Part shown: in pieces, positions 15,985 through 23,353 of the stretch
Numbering within the stretch: the stretch's first letter is position 1
Layout: each line of letters opens with the position of its first letter
NCBI GenBank assembly: GCA_905373085.1
Contig: CAJPRR010000004.1
Span: 1-46,750, forward strand
Origin: an uncultured Selenomonas sp.
GTDB taxonomy: Bacteria > Bacillota > Negativicutes > Selenomonadales > Selenomonadaceae
DNA: 46,750 bases
Reading direction: 5' to 3'
The notes under the pieces: model-generated
The model's input: only the letters and a program-made list of their open reading frames with translations
What the model was told of the DNA's origin: nothing
The model's database searches: none
Translations under genes and position numbers: made by a program

Positions 15985-16020
15985 AACGCCTCGAAATCGT
16001 TGTATTCGAGGCGTTTTTTT
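15985..16020 (+). terminator. Terminator after deoB
   Basis: An 11-bp stem (AACGCCTCGAA with TTCGAGGCGTT), 9-nt loop and a seven-T run. A candidate promoter for the next gene overlaps the loop and T run. Confidence 0.9.
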
Positions 16021-16028
16021 CGTATGAT
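16000..16028 (+). promoter_or_regulatory. Candidate promoter for the OmpM-like gene, overlapping a terminator
   Basis: TTGTAT (16000-16005) and TATGAT (16023-16028) are 17 bp apart. The -35 lies in the loop and right arm of the deoB terminator, and the -10 in the next hairpin. Confidence 0.45.
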
Positions 16029-16051
16029 GAAAGAGGAGGATGCATCATACG
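16021..16051 (+). other. Hairpin in the 5' untranslated region of the OmpM-like gene
   Basis: A perfect 9-bp stem CGTATGATG/CATCATACG with a 13-nt purine-rich loop containing GAGGAGG, an unused ribosome-binding-like sequence. The true start lies 18 bp further on. Confidence 0.45.
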
Positions 16052-16068
16052 GAAAGGAAGGGACAGGG

Positions 16069-17451
16069 ATGAGATTCTACAAGAAGAGGACGGCGCTCCT
16101 CGCCTTGGCGTTCGCAGCGCTGAGCGCGACTGCGTTCGCCGCCGACGGCGCGGACAGTTTCAGCGATGTGCCCAAAGATCATTGGAGCTACGAAGCGCTC
16201 GACTATCTCGCGAAGAACGGTGTCATCGAGGGCTACACAGACGGCACGTTCCAGGGCAACCGCACGATGAGCCGCTACGAGATGGCGGCGATCACCGCAC
16301 GTGCCATGCAGGCGTCGAACCTCGACATCGGCGCGAGGTCGGTGCTCGAAAAGCTGGAAAAGGAGTATGGTTCGGAGCTTGCCACGCTGCGCGCCCAAGT
16401 CGAGCAGAACACGGAGGACATCCGCAAGAACCGTGAGGCGATCGAACGCTTCAAGGTGCACGGCTTCGTGCGCACGCAGTACGACTACGACAAGAACACC
16501 GACGCCGATACGCTCGACCGCAGCGCGAACCGTTTCTACATGGATCTGCGCCTCGACATGAAGGTCAACGACATCTGGACGGTCAAGGCGCAGAGCGAGA
16601 CGAACCGCCATTACAACAACGGCCACCTGCGCGGCGAGAACGCCATGAACGAGAACGCCCAGCAGACATGGTCGGGGCATGACGGCAACTTCCAGCGCAT
16701 CTGGGTCGAAGCGCAGCAGGATGGCAGGTGGCTGAACCTTGGACGCGCGTGGCGCGGTCTCGGCTTTCAGAATGTGCTCTTCGGCAACGAGTCGGACGGT
16801 TTCCAGTTCGGCATTCCCATCAAGGGAACGAATCTCACGGCGAGCGGCTTCTGGATGGCGTCGACGGGTGCGGGCAACAAGGAGAGCCTTTACGGCGTCG
16901 GCCTTTGGGGCGCGGTCGGACACAACTTCGACATCAACGTCGCCTATGCGAGGAGCAGCCTCGGCAAGAACGAGAGCTATACCTCGGGCCTTATCGACCA
17001 CTACGAGGTGAATCCGATGACGAACATCGTATTTCCTGTCTACAGGAACAACGACAGGACGAACATGAGGAGCTACGGTTACGTCGTCAGCGCGGCGACG
17101 AACGTCGCGAAGAACGTGCGCGTCATCGGCGATTACGTCCAGACCGACGCCGACGAGCAGAACAAGAGCGTCGCGCTGCGTCTCAACTACAAGGGCACGA
17201 AGCTCGACGACGTCGGCAGCTTCGGCGTATACGCACGCTATGTGCGCTACGGCGCGAACGGCTGGCTCGCGGGCGACGACGAATGGGGCTCGACGTGGAA
17301 CGGCACGAAGGGCTGGATCGTCGGCTTCAAGTATGTGCCGTGGAAGAACGTCGAGTGGGAGACGCTCTTTTCCAGGCAGAAGCGCGACTACGGCACGAGC
17401 GCGGAGTACAACCGCTCGCTCCTGCGCACCCAACTCGACTATCACTTCTGA
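16069..17451 (+). CDS. SLH-domain outer-membrane porin (OmpM-like)
   Basis: A 460-residue outer-membrane protein. Residues 1-24 are a signal peptide ending AFA. One S-layer homology domain follows (about 28-85, FSDVPKDHWSYEALDYLAKNGVIEG region), then a charged coiled coil (about 90-125). The rest is an all-beta porin-like barrel ending in TQLDYHF, with the terminal Phe used by outer-membrane insertion. In Negativicutes such proteins tether the outer membrane to peptidoglycan polyamine and form pores. ATG 16069 is preceded by GGAAAGGAAGGG. Flanked by terminators, so probably monocistronic. Confidence 0.92.
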   Translation: MRFYKKRTALLALAFAALSATAFAADGADSFSDVPKDHWSYEALDYLAKNGVIEGYTDGTFQGNRTMSRYEMAAITARAMQASNLDIGARSVLEKLEKEYGSELATLRAQVEQNTEDIRKNREAIERFKVHGFVRTQYDYDKNTDADTLDRSANRFYMDLRLDMKVNDIWTVKAQSETNRHYNNGHLRGENAMNENAQQTWSGHDGNFQRIWVEAQQDGRWLNLGRAWRGLGFQNVLFGNESDGFQFGIPIKGTNLTASGFWMASTGAGNKESLYGVGLWGAVGHNFDINVAYARSSLGKNESYTSGLIDHYEVNPMTNIVFPVYRNNDRTNMRSYGYVVSAATNVAKNVRVIGDYVQTDADEQNKSVALRLNYKGTKLDDVGSFGVYARYVRYGANGWLAGDDEWGSTWNGTKGWIVGFKYVPWKNVEWETLFSRQKRDYGTSAEYNRSLLRTQLDYHF

Positions 17452-17474
17452 CGGGTGAGGAAAACAGAATAGAA

Positions 17475-17519
17475 AACGAGGGCAGCCGCACGGGATTCCT
17501 GTGCGGCTGCCCTTGTTTT
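17475..17519 (+). terminator. Terminator after the OmpM-like gene
   Basis: A perfect 12-bp stem (GGGCAGCCGCAC with GTGCGGCTGCCC), 9-nt loop and TTGTTTT tail, 28 bp after the stop codon. Confidence 0.9.
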
Positions 17520-17587
17520 GCCTTTTTATTTGCATGATATATCGCGCCCCCTCCTCGCATGTATAGGGGCGAAAGGGGGTGAGAGAC

Positions 17588-17812
17588 ATGGCAGTCAAGA
17601 AGACGGGAGCGGCGACGAAGCTGATTCTCAAGGTTCAGACGGGCACGGACAAAAAGGGCCTGCCGACCTACGGCCAGCGCATGGTGCAGAACGTGAACCC
17701 GGCGCTCGGCGACGAGGACTTCCTCGCCATCGGCAAGAGCCTCGGCGGCCTGCAGTCGCACACGCTGAAGGACATCATGCGCCAGGACGCAGCCGCGCTG
17801 ACGGAAGAGTAA
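17588..17812 (+). CDS. DUF1659-family small protein
   Basis: A 74-residue protein of the DUF1659 family, small soluble Firmicutes proteins of unknown function. Family features are the KLILKVQTGTD start followed by a conserved QNVNPA and ALGDEDFLAIGKSLGGLQ. ATG 17588 follows GGGGGTGA. It is followed 69 bp later by a DUF2922 gene; the pairing is common in Firmicutes and supports both calls. No promoter was recognised in the short gap after the porin terminator. Confidence 0.85.
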   Translation: MAVKKTGAATKLILKVQTGTDKKGLPTYGQRMVQNVNPALGDEDFLAIGKSLGGLQSHTLKDIMRQDAAALTEE

Positions 17813-17881
17813 AGTCGGCGGTTTCGCGGGCGGCCTTGCGGTCGCTCCGAAACCATCGCTTGCAGGGAGGAGGTGAAGGAA

Positions 17882-18094
17882 ATGGCAAAGGCGCTGAAGA
17901 TGGTCTTCAAGCTCTCGGACACGCAGACGGCGACCGTGAGCCTCGCCGATCCCAAGACGGGACTGACGAAGGCAGAGGCCGAGGCGGTCATGACGGACAT
18001 GATCGCGAAGAACGCGCTCATCGTCAAGGGCGTCAGTCCCAAGGCGATCAAGGCGGTCTACATCCGTTCGAGCGAGGATCAGGAGCTTGCCTGA
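17882..18094 (+). CDS. DUF2922-family small protein
   Basis: A 70-residue protein of the DUF2922 family, unknown function. It shows the family pattern of two beta strands (LKMVFKLSDTQTATVSL) followed by DPKTGLTKAEAEAVMTDM and a final strand ending in the IRSSEDQEL segment. ATG 17882 follows GGGAGGAGGTGA. Paired with the DUF1659 gene; a terminator follows at once. Confidence 0.87.
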   Translation: MAKALKMVFKLSDTQTATVSLADPKTGLTKAEAEAVMTDMIAKNALIVKGVSPKAIKAVYIRSSEDQELA

Positions 18095-18104
18095 GGAGGG
18101 CGAA

Positions 18105-18138
18105 AGGACGCGGAGCGACACGGCTCTGCGTCCTTTTT
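18105..18138 (+). terminator. Terminator after the DUF1659-DUF2922 pair
   Basis: A 12-bp stem with one mismatch (AGGACGCGGAGC with GCTCTGCGTCCT), 5-nt loop and TTTTT tail. Confidence 0.85.
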
Positions 18139-18165
18139 GCTGTGCGTGACGATGTGATATCCAAG

Positions 18166-18194
18166 TTGCCAAACGGTAAAGAAGCTGTTATAAT
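18166..18194 (+). promoter_or_regulatory. Promoter of the autotransporter gene
   Basis: TTGCCA (18166-18171) and a perfect TATAAT (18189-18194) are 17 bp apart, 58 bp before the start codon. Confidence 0.8.
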
Positions 18195-18252
18195 GAATCG
18201 AAATATCTACTTATAGAAAAAGAATCACACGGAAGACCTAAAGGAGAAAAGA

Positions 18253-21200
18253 ATGTCCAACAAGAAATTCTCGCGCCCGTCCTTGGCGCTTTTTACAGCC
18301 ATCGCCTTGAGCGGTGGCGCTTTCTTTGCGCCGTCCTTTGCCTCGGCAGCGGATGTGACGATCGACAGTTCGCATCCGCCGCAGAGAAATGTGCCGAACC
18401 CCGATGATCCCAGTACGCCGAACAGCGCGGCAAGCGTCGGGACGGGCAGCGAGGATGCGTCGGGCAACAGCTTGACGGTCAATCAGTATCAGGAGGATAC
18501 GCTGAGCGTCTTCGGCGGTGTCGCCAAAGGCACGGGAAACGCCGACGGCAATACGGTGCGCATCAAGGGCGCGACGACGGAGATCGCCTCCGCTTACGGC
18601 GGTGTCGTATGGGGCGCAGGTCATGCAAGGGGGAATCGGGTTCGCTTCGATGCGGGGACGATGTCGTTCGCCGAATGGCTGGTCGGCGGCTACGTCGGAC
18701 ACAGCGGCAGGGCGGAAGAAAACACCGTCGAGGTGAACGGCGGCAAGGCGGAGTCTCTTTACGGCGGCTTTTCCAACAGCACGAATGCGGCGGGGCATAT
18801 TTACAAGAATCACGTCATCATCCGAAACGGGACGGTTGCGGGAAAGGTCTACGGCGGCGCGTTCGGCGGCGCACATGCCACGGGCGATGTGACGCACAAC
18901 ACGGTCACGATCACGGGCGGCACATTGAAGAAAGCGGTATGCGGCGGCTCGCTTGAAAAAGCGGATTCCGCAGGCAATGTGGCGCACAACGAGGTCACCG
19001 TCGCGGGCGGCGTCTTCCAGAAGGACGTCTACGGCGGCTATACGCGGCGCGGCGGCGCCCTGACGGGGAATATCGTCACGATCACGGGCGGCGAGCTGAA
19101 CAGCGTCTATGCTGCGTATTCCGCCGGCAATGTCAGCGAGATCAAGGGCAACGTCGTCAACCTCGGCGACGGGAAAAATGAGATGAAGGCGGGCTATCGG
19201 ATTGCGAAGTACATCTTTGGTGCATTTGGCGGCAATCGTGCATCTTATGCGGGAAATACGCTCAACGTCAAGGCGAGTGCACGGGCGAAGAACATCGTCA
19301 ATTTCGACAAGGTCAACTTCTATTTCACGGAGACGCTGCAGCCGAGCCTCATGCTGCGCGATTCGACGGGAACGAAGTTCAAGAGTCTCAAGGACATCAC
19401 CGTCTATGGCTCGCCGCAAAACAAGACAGGTACGCTGATCGAGAACAGCACGTCGGGCGGCGTCGTCGTGCGCGACGGCGTGAACACTGCCGTCCGAACG
19501 GGCGATACGGCAGAAGTCACGCTGGAAAAGGATGCGACGGGCAGGAAGATTCTCTATTCGCGCCTGATCTTCAAGGGCGCGACGACGGCTGAGAGCGACG
19601 GCACGCATATCTGGGGCGGCCGCTCTGCGATCGGCAACACGACGACGGGCAACGACGTCGCGCTCGCAAGCGGCAGCTATGCGAGCGCCTACGGCGGCTG
19701 GACGAGCGGCGCAGGATCGGACGCCGCTGCCGACAAGCTCGGCGACAGCATCGCCAACAAGATCGCCGTCAGCGGCACGGCAAATGTCACGGGCACGGTC
19801 TACGGCGGCTTCACCGATGCCGCAGGAGGCAAGGCGCGGGGCAATGCCGTTACGATTGAGAGCGCCGTGCACGATGTCGTCGGCGGCGAAGGCGCAGGCG
19901 AGGCGACGGGCAACACCGTGAACGTCCGTGCGAACGCCGCAGCCGTCACGGGCGGCAGATCCATGGGCGCGGCGTCGAACAACATCGTGAACCTCGGCAA
20001 TGTCACGGTCGCCTCCGTCACGGGCGGCGAAGGCACGACGACAAACAACAACGAAGTCCGTCTCAACGGCAATGCGCGAGTCACAGGCGCACTCAAAGGC
20101 GGCTCGCAGGCAAGCGGCACGGACAATGCGCTCAGTGTCAAGGGCAAGGGCAATGCGGCGGGCGCGATTGCCGGCTTCCAGAAGATGACGTTTGACGCCG
20201 CGGGCCTTGCCAAGGGCGACACGATGCTCGAAGTCACGGGCGCGGGAGAGACCACGGTCGACTGGCAGACCCTCACGGCGACGGGCACGGCGGCGCAGCC
20301 TCTCACGCTCCTCAAGAATGCGAGCGGCATCAACCTCGCGCACTACACGGGCGCGGCGAAGTCCGAGACGGGCGACGAGACGGAGACGAACATCGACGTT
20401 CGCAAGACGGGCGCACGCATCACCGCCATCACCTACGAGGGCTATCGCTTCAAGGGCGAGACGCAGGCGCGGCAAGACGGGGAAGACGCCTACGGCGGCC
20501 GCTCCAAGGCCGGCAATTCGACGCGCGAAAACGACATCGCGCTCGCAAGCGGCAGCTACGCGAACGCCTACGGCGGCTGGACGAGCGGCACAGGCTCGGA
20601 CGCCGCCGCTGACAAGCTCGGCGACAGCATCGCCAACAAGATCGCTGTCAGCGGCACGGCAAATGTCACGGGCACGGTCTACGGCGGCTTCAGCGATGCC
20701 GCAGGAGGCAAGGCGCGGGGCAATGCCGTCACGATCGAGAGCGCCGTGCACGACATCGTCGGCGGCGAAGGCGCGGGCGAAGCGACGGGCAACACCGTGA
20801 ACGTCCGCGCGAACGCCGCAGCCGTCACGGGCGGCAGATCCATGGGCGCGGCGTCGAACAACATCGTGAACCTCGGCAATGTCACGGTCGCCTCCGTCAC
20901 GGGCGGCGATGCCGGGACGACGGCAGAGGGCAACACCGTCCGCCTCGACGGCACGGCCATCACGCAGGACGTCATAGGCGGCAAAGGCACGGCGGCAACC
21001 GGCAATATCGTCGACTTGCAGGACGCAACCGTCAACGGCGCGGTCACGGGCGGTCATGGCACGGCAGAGGGCAACGGCAATACCGTAAATTTGCAGAACG
21101 CGACGGTCAATGGCAATGTCACAGGCGGCAGAGGCGCGGCGTCGAATGGCAACATCGTGAACCTCAGCGCTGCGCACATCAACGGCAATGTCACGGGCGG

Positions 21201-22665
21201 CTATGGCACGGTGGCGAGCGGCAACCTCATCCAGCTGCGAAACACTGTCGTCAACGGCATCGTCACGGGCGGCACGGCGCCGGGCGGCGTGGGCAACACG
21301 CTCGCCGTCTACTACAGTGCAGGCACATCCTCGATCCATGATTTCAAGGGGATTGAGAACCTCCGACTCGATGTCGAGGACGCCCCGACCGACGGCACGG
21401 CGCACACCTTGCTCAAGCTCACGAATGTCAGCGGCGGCAGCAAGAACCTCACGAACATGACGCTCGACTTCCGTCGCAGCGGCGCCGCAAGGAAGCTTCA
21501 GGCAGGCGATTCATTCACACTGCTGGAGAACACGAGCGGCAAGATCACCGTTGGCGAAGGTGTCACGATGAAGGGAACAGACGGCATCGCGCACGACTGC
21601 CTCTTTGCGATTGCGCCCGACAAGGCGCATCCTGAGAGACTCCGGGCGACCGTCACCAAGACGGGGGTTGGCGAGACGGCGAAATCCCCCGTGGAGACGC
21701 GTGCGGGTCTCGCGAACTTCGTCAACCAAGGCGCGGACTATCTTGTGGAGAGCGGTTTTACCGCCGCTGAACTGTCTGCCGAAAGCGGCGCGGCAAAAGC
21801 GAGCGCCGACAATCTGGCAGAGCCTCGTGAGTCCGCTATGGCGATGCAGCGCAAGACGATTGCATCGGACACGGTGTCCTACCATCTGTGGGCGGGCGCA
21901 GGAGCCAACAGCATGCGCGTGGAGAGCGGCTCCCATGTCGACTCCAAGGGTTGGAATCTCGGCGTTGGCTGGGCACGTGAAGATGCGGTGAAGGGCGGCA
22001 CGAAGCGACTCTTCAGCCCCTTTGTCGAATACGGATGCGGCAACTACGATTCCTATCTCGACAACGGCGCACACGGCAGCGGCAAGATCAGCTATCTCGG
22101 CCTCGGCGTCCTAGGCAAGCTGACGCAGCAGGACGGCCTGTGGCTCGAAGCCTCCGCACGCGCAGGCCGCGCCAAGAGCGACTACAGCCTGCACGGCGAG
22201 AATGCCGGATATGACGGCTCGAATGCTTACTACGGCCTCCACCTCGGCATTGGCAAGACTTTCACACTGTCGGAAAGCGCCTCCCTCGATGCCTATGTGC
22301 GCTATTTCTGGTCGCACCAGGGCGGTATGTCGGTGAAATTGCGCGGCTCGGGCGACGATTACGACTTCGCCGACGTCGACTCGCATCGCCTGCGCCTCGG
22401 CCTGCGCTACAGCAGGAAGGACAGGAGCGCGGGCGAATGCTACGCCGGGCTGGCCTGGGAGCATGAATTCGGCGGCGAGGCGAGCGCGAGCGTCGGCGGC
22501 GACGCTGCGCCCAGCCCGAGTCTCAAGGGATCGAGCTATATGCTCGAACTCGGCTATCGCTTCCTGCCGCAAAATAGTCGCATTAGCTATGATTTCCACA
22601 TCAATGGCTGGCAGGGAAAGCGCAAAGGATTCAGCGGCGGCGTTTCCGTTCAATGGACATTCTGA
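18253..22665 (+). CDS. Large autotransporter adhesin (type V secretion)
   Basis: A 1470-residue surface protein. Residues 1-33 are a signal peptide (cut after SFASA). The passenger (about 34-1200) is rich in Gly, Asn, Thr and Val, with a recurring pattern of GGxG turns followed by NTV(N/R)L strands, as expected of a beta-helix. Residues about 1205-1470 are an autotransporter beta-barrel (YHLWAGAGAN start, final GVSVQWTF with terminal Phe). A 370-bp block is duplicated in the passenger (19661-20030 and 20540-20909). ATG 18253 follows AAGGAG, with a strong promoter upstream. The ligand is unknown; adhesion or biofilm is the usual role of such proteins. Confidence 0.9.
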   Translation: MSNKKFSRPSLALFTAIALSGGAFFAPSFASAADVTIDSSHPPQRNVPNPDDPSTPNSAASVGTGSEDASGNSLTVNQYQEDTLSVFGGVAKGTGNADGNTVRIKGATTEIASAYGGVVWGAGHARGNRVRFDAGTMSFAEWLVGGYVGHSGRAEENTVEVNGGKAESLYGGFSNSTNAAGHIYKNHVIIRNGTVAGKVYGGAFGGAHATGDVTHNTVTITGGTLKKAVCGGSLEKADSAGNVAHNEVTVAGGVFQKDVYGGYTRRGGALTGNIVTITGGELNSVYAAYSAGNVSEIKGNVVNLGDGKNEMKAGYRIAKYIFGAFGGNRASYAGNTLNVKASARAKNIVNFDKVNFYFTETLQPSLMLRDSTGTKFKSLKDITVYGSPQNKTGTLIENSTSGGVVVRDGVNTAVRTGDTAEVTLEKDATGRKILYSRLIFKGATTAESDGTHIWGGRSAIGNTTTGNDVALASGSYASAYGGWTSGAGSDAAADKLGDSIANKIAVSGTANVTGTVYGGFTDAAGGKARGNAVTIESAVHDVVGGEGAGEATGNTVNVRANAAAVTGGRSMGAASNNIVNLGNVTVASVTGGEGTTTNNNEVRLNGNARVTGALKGGSQASGTDNALSVKGKGNAAGAIAGFQKMTFDAAGLAKGDTMLEVTGAGETTVDWQTLTATGTAAQPLTLLKNASGINLAHYTGAAKSETGDETETNIDVRKTGARITAITYEGYRFKGETQARQDGEDAYGGRSKAGNSTRENDIALASGSYANAYGGWTSGTGSDAAADKLGDSIANKIAVSGTANVTGTVYGGFSDAAGGKARGNAVTIESAVHDIVGGEGAGEATGNTVNVRANAAAVTGGRSMGAASNNIVNLGNVTVASVTGGDAGTTAEGNTVRLDGTAITQDVIGGKGTAATGNIVDLQDATVNGAVTGGHGTAEGNGNTVNLQNATVNGNVTGGRGAASNGNIVNLSAAHINGNVTGGYGTVASGNLIQLRNTVVNGIVTGGTAPGGVGNTLAVYYSAGTSSIHDFKGIENLRLDVEDAPTDGTAHTLLKLTNVSGGSKNLTNMTLDFRRSGAARKLQAGDSFTLLENTSGKITVGEGVTMKGTDGIAHDCLFAIAPDKAHPERLRATVTKTGVGETAKSPVETRAGLANFVNQGADYLVESGFTAAELSAESGAAKASADNLAEPRESAMAMQRKTIASDTVSYHLWAGAGANSMRVESGSHVDSKGWNLGVGWAREDAVKGGTKRLFSPFVEYGCGNYDSYLDNGAHGSGKISYLGLGVLGKLTQQDGLWLEASARAGRAKSDYSLHGENAGYDGSNAYYGLHLGIGKTFTLSESASLDAYVRYFWSHQGGMSVKLRGSGDDYDFADVDSHRLRLGLRYSRKDRSAGECYAGLAWEHEFGGEASASVGGDAAPSPSLKGSSYMLELGYRFLPQNSRISYDFHINGWQGKRKGFSGGVSVQWTF
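19661..20030 (+). repeat. Intragenic duplication in the autotransporter, copy 1
   Basis: A 370-bp block nearly identical to 20540-20909 (879 bp offset), encoding about 123 residues from ALASGSYA to VTGG. The protein differs at only a few sites (for example S/N, A/T, T/S, V/I). Confidence 0.92.
20540..20909 (+). repeat. Intragenic duplication in the autotransporter, copy 2
   Basis: Second copy of the block at 19661-20030, in the same frame. Both copies are followed by different sequence after VTGG, so the duplicated unit ends there. Confidence 0.92.
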
Positions 22666-22871
22666 CTTCCCGCGTGAGAGGATCATGAAATCCAAGGGGG
22701 CGAGCCGCAGACGCAGGCCGGTTGGCTGGCTCTCTGTATCGGGCGGCATCTCACTGCAAATTCATGCCGCCTAGCCGAAAAATTCGTTTTTCGAGCAGGG
22801 AAAAGCATTCTTTTAGAGAATCCAGACAGTAGAAAGGTCTTGCGGGAAACCTGTATTGGGAGGGATGGATC
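22666..22871. other. 206-bp gap after the autotransporter with two hairpins
   Basis: Holds a hairpin at 22742-22771 (GGCGGCAT with ATGCCGCC, 14-nt loop) and another at 22776-22793 (CGAAAAA, TTCG loop, TTTTTCG), which together may end the autotransporter transcript. The region 22685-22726 read on the - strand resembles the dispersed repeat at 34-69. No gene was recognised. Confidence 0.4.
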
Positions 22872-23252
22872 ATGCGGAAAATCTTCTTGTGCATCGTTTG
22901 CGCCCTGCTGCTTCTGCCGGCAAGCTTGGCGGGGGCGGAAGCTGCTGCAGTCTCGCCGCCCGACGCTGCGCCTGCGGCCGGCATGGAGGCGCGGCTGAAG
23001 CTTCTTCGAGGAGACTGGCTCAGTCCAAAGGGAACGCTCATCTTGGAGATTCAAGGGCAGAAGATCAACGGCTGCGAGATCACGAAGTACGAAGACCTCG
23101 TCGACCGCTCGACCCTGGGCACGACGGTATTCTGGATCGTCGAAGAGGAAGGCGAGCGCATGATGCAGCTCGACTGGCGCATCCAAGGCGACGACAGCGA
23201 CTACATCTTCCTCGACGGCAGGCTCAAGCTGCATCGCGACGGCGCTTTGTAG
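22872..23252 (+). CDS. Small secreted protein of unknown function
   Basis: A 126-residue protein with a clear signal peptide (MRKIF, hydrophobic CIVCALLLLPASLAG, cut near AGAEA). The mature part (about 100 residues) reads like a small beta-rich domain: LRGDWLSPKGTLILEIQGQKI near its start and DSDYIFLDGRLKLHRDG at its end. This suggests a lipocalin-like or meander fold that measures or binds a ligand, but I recognise no family. The position between a surface autotransporter and an outer-membrane receptor supports a periplasmic or exported role. ATG 22872 follows GGGAGG. Confidence 0.7.
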   Translation: MRKIFLCIVCALLLLPASLAGAEAAAVSPPDAAPAAGMEARLKLLRGDWLSPKGTLILEIQGQKINGCEITKYEDLVDRSTLGTTVFWIVEEEGERMMQLDWRIQGDDSDYIFLDGRLKLHRDGAL

Positions 23253-23270
23253 GGCAGGATGTACGGCAAT

Positions 23271-23318
23271 AAAAAAACAGGAGCGCAACCCCCTCGGGGG
23301 CTGCGCTCCTGTTTTTTG
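23271..23318. terminator. Bidirectional terminator between convergent genes
   Basis: Stem ACAGGAGCGCA with TGCGCTCCTGT plus an inner CCCTCGGGG hairpin, flanked by seven A on the left and six T on the right. It serves the small secreted-protein gene (+) and the TonB receptor gene (-). Confidence 0.9.
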
Positions 23319-23353
23319 CTCGCTTTTTGTGAAGCTGCTTGCTAAGCCGGATT

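Noticed and set aside
18238..21405. Open frame of 1055 codons on the - strand opposite the autotransporter
   Set aside because: It is rich in Arg, Ala and Asp with no domain, as antisense frames of GC-rich repetitive genes are, whereas the + strand encodes a signal peptide, passenger and barrel with promoter and ribosome-binding site.
22685..22774. 29-codon frame after the autotransporter
   Set aside because: Very short, overlaps a hairpin and the weak repeat copy, and has no family match or strong ribosome-binding site.
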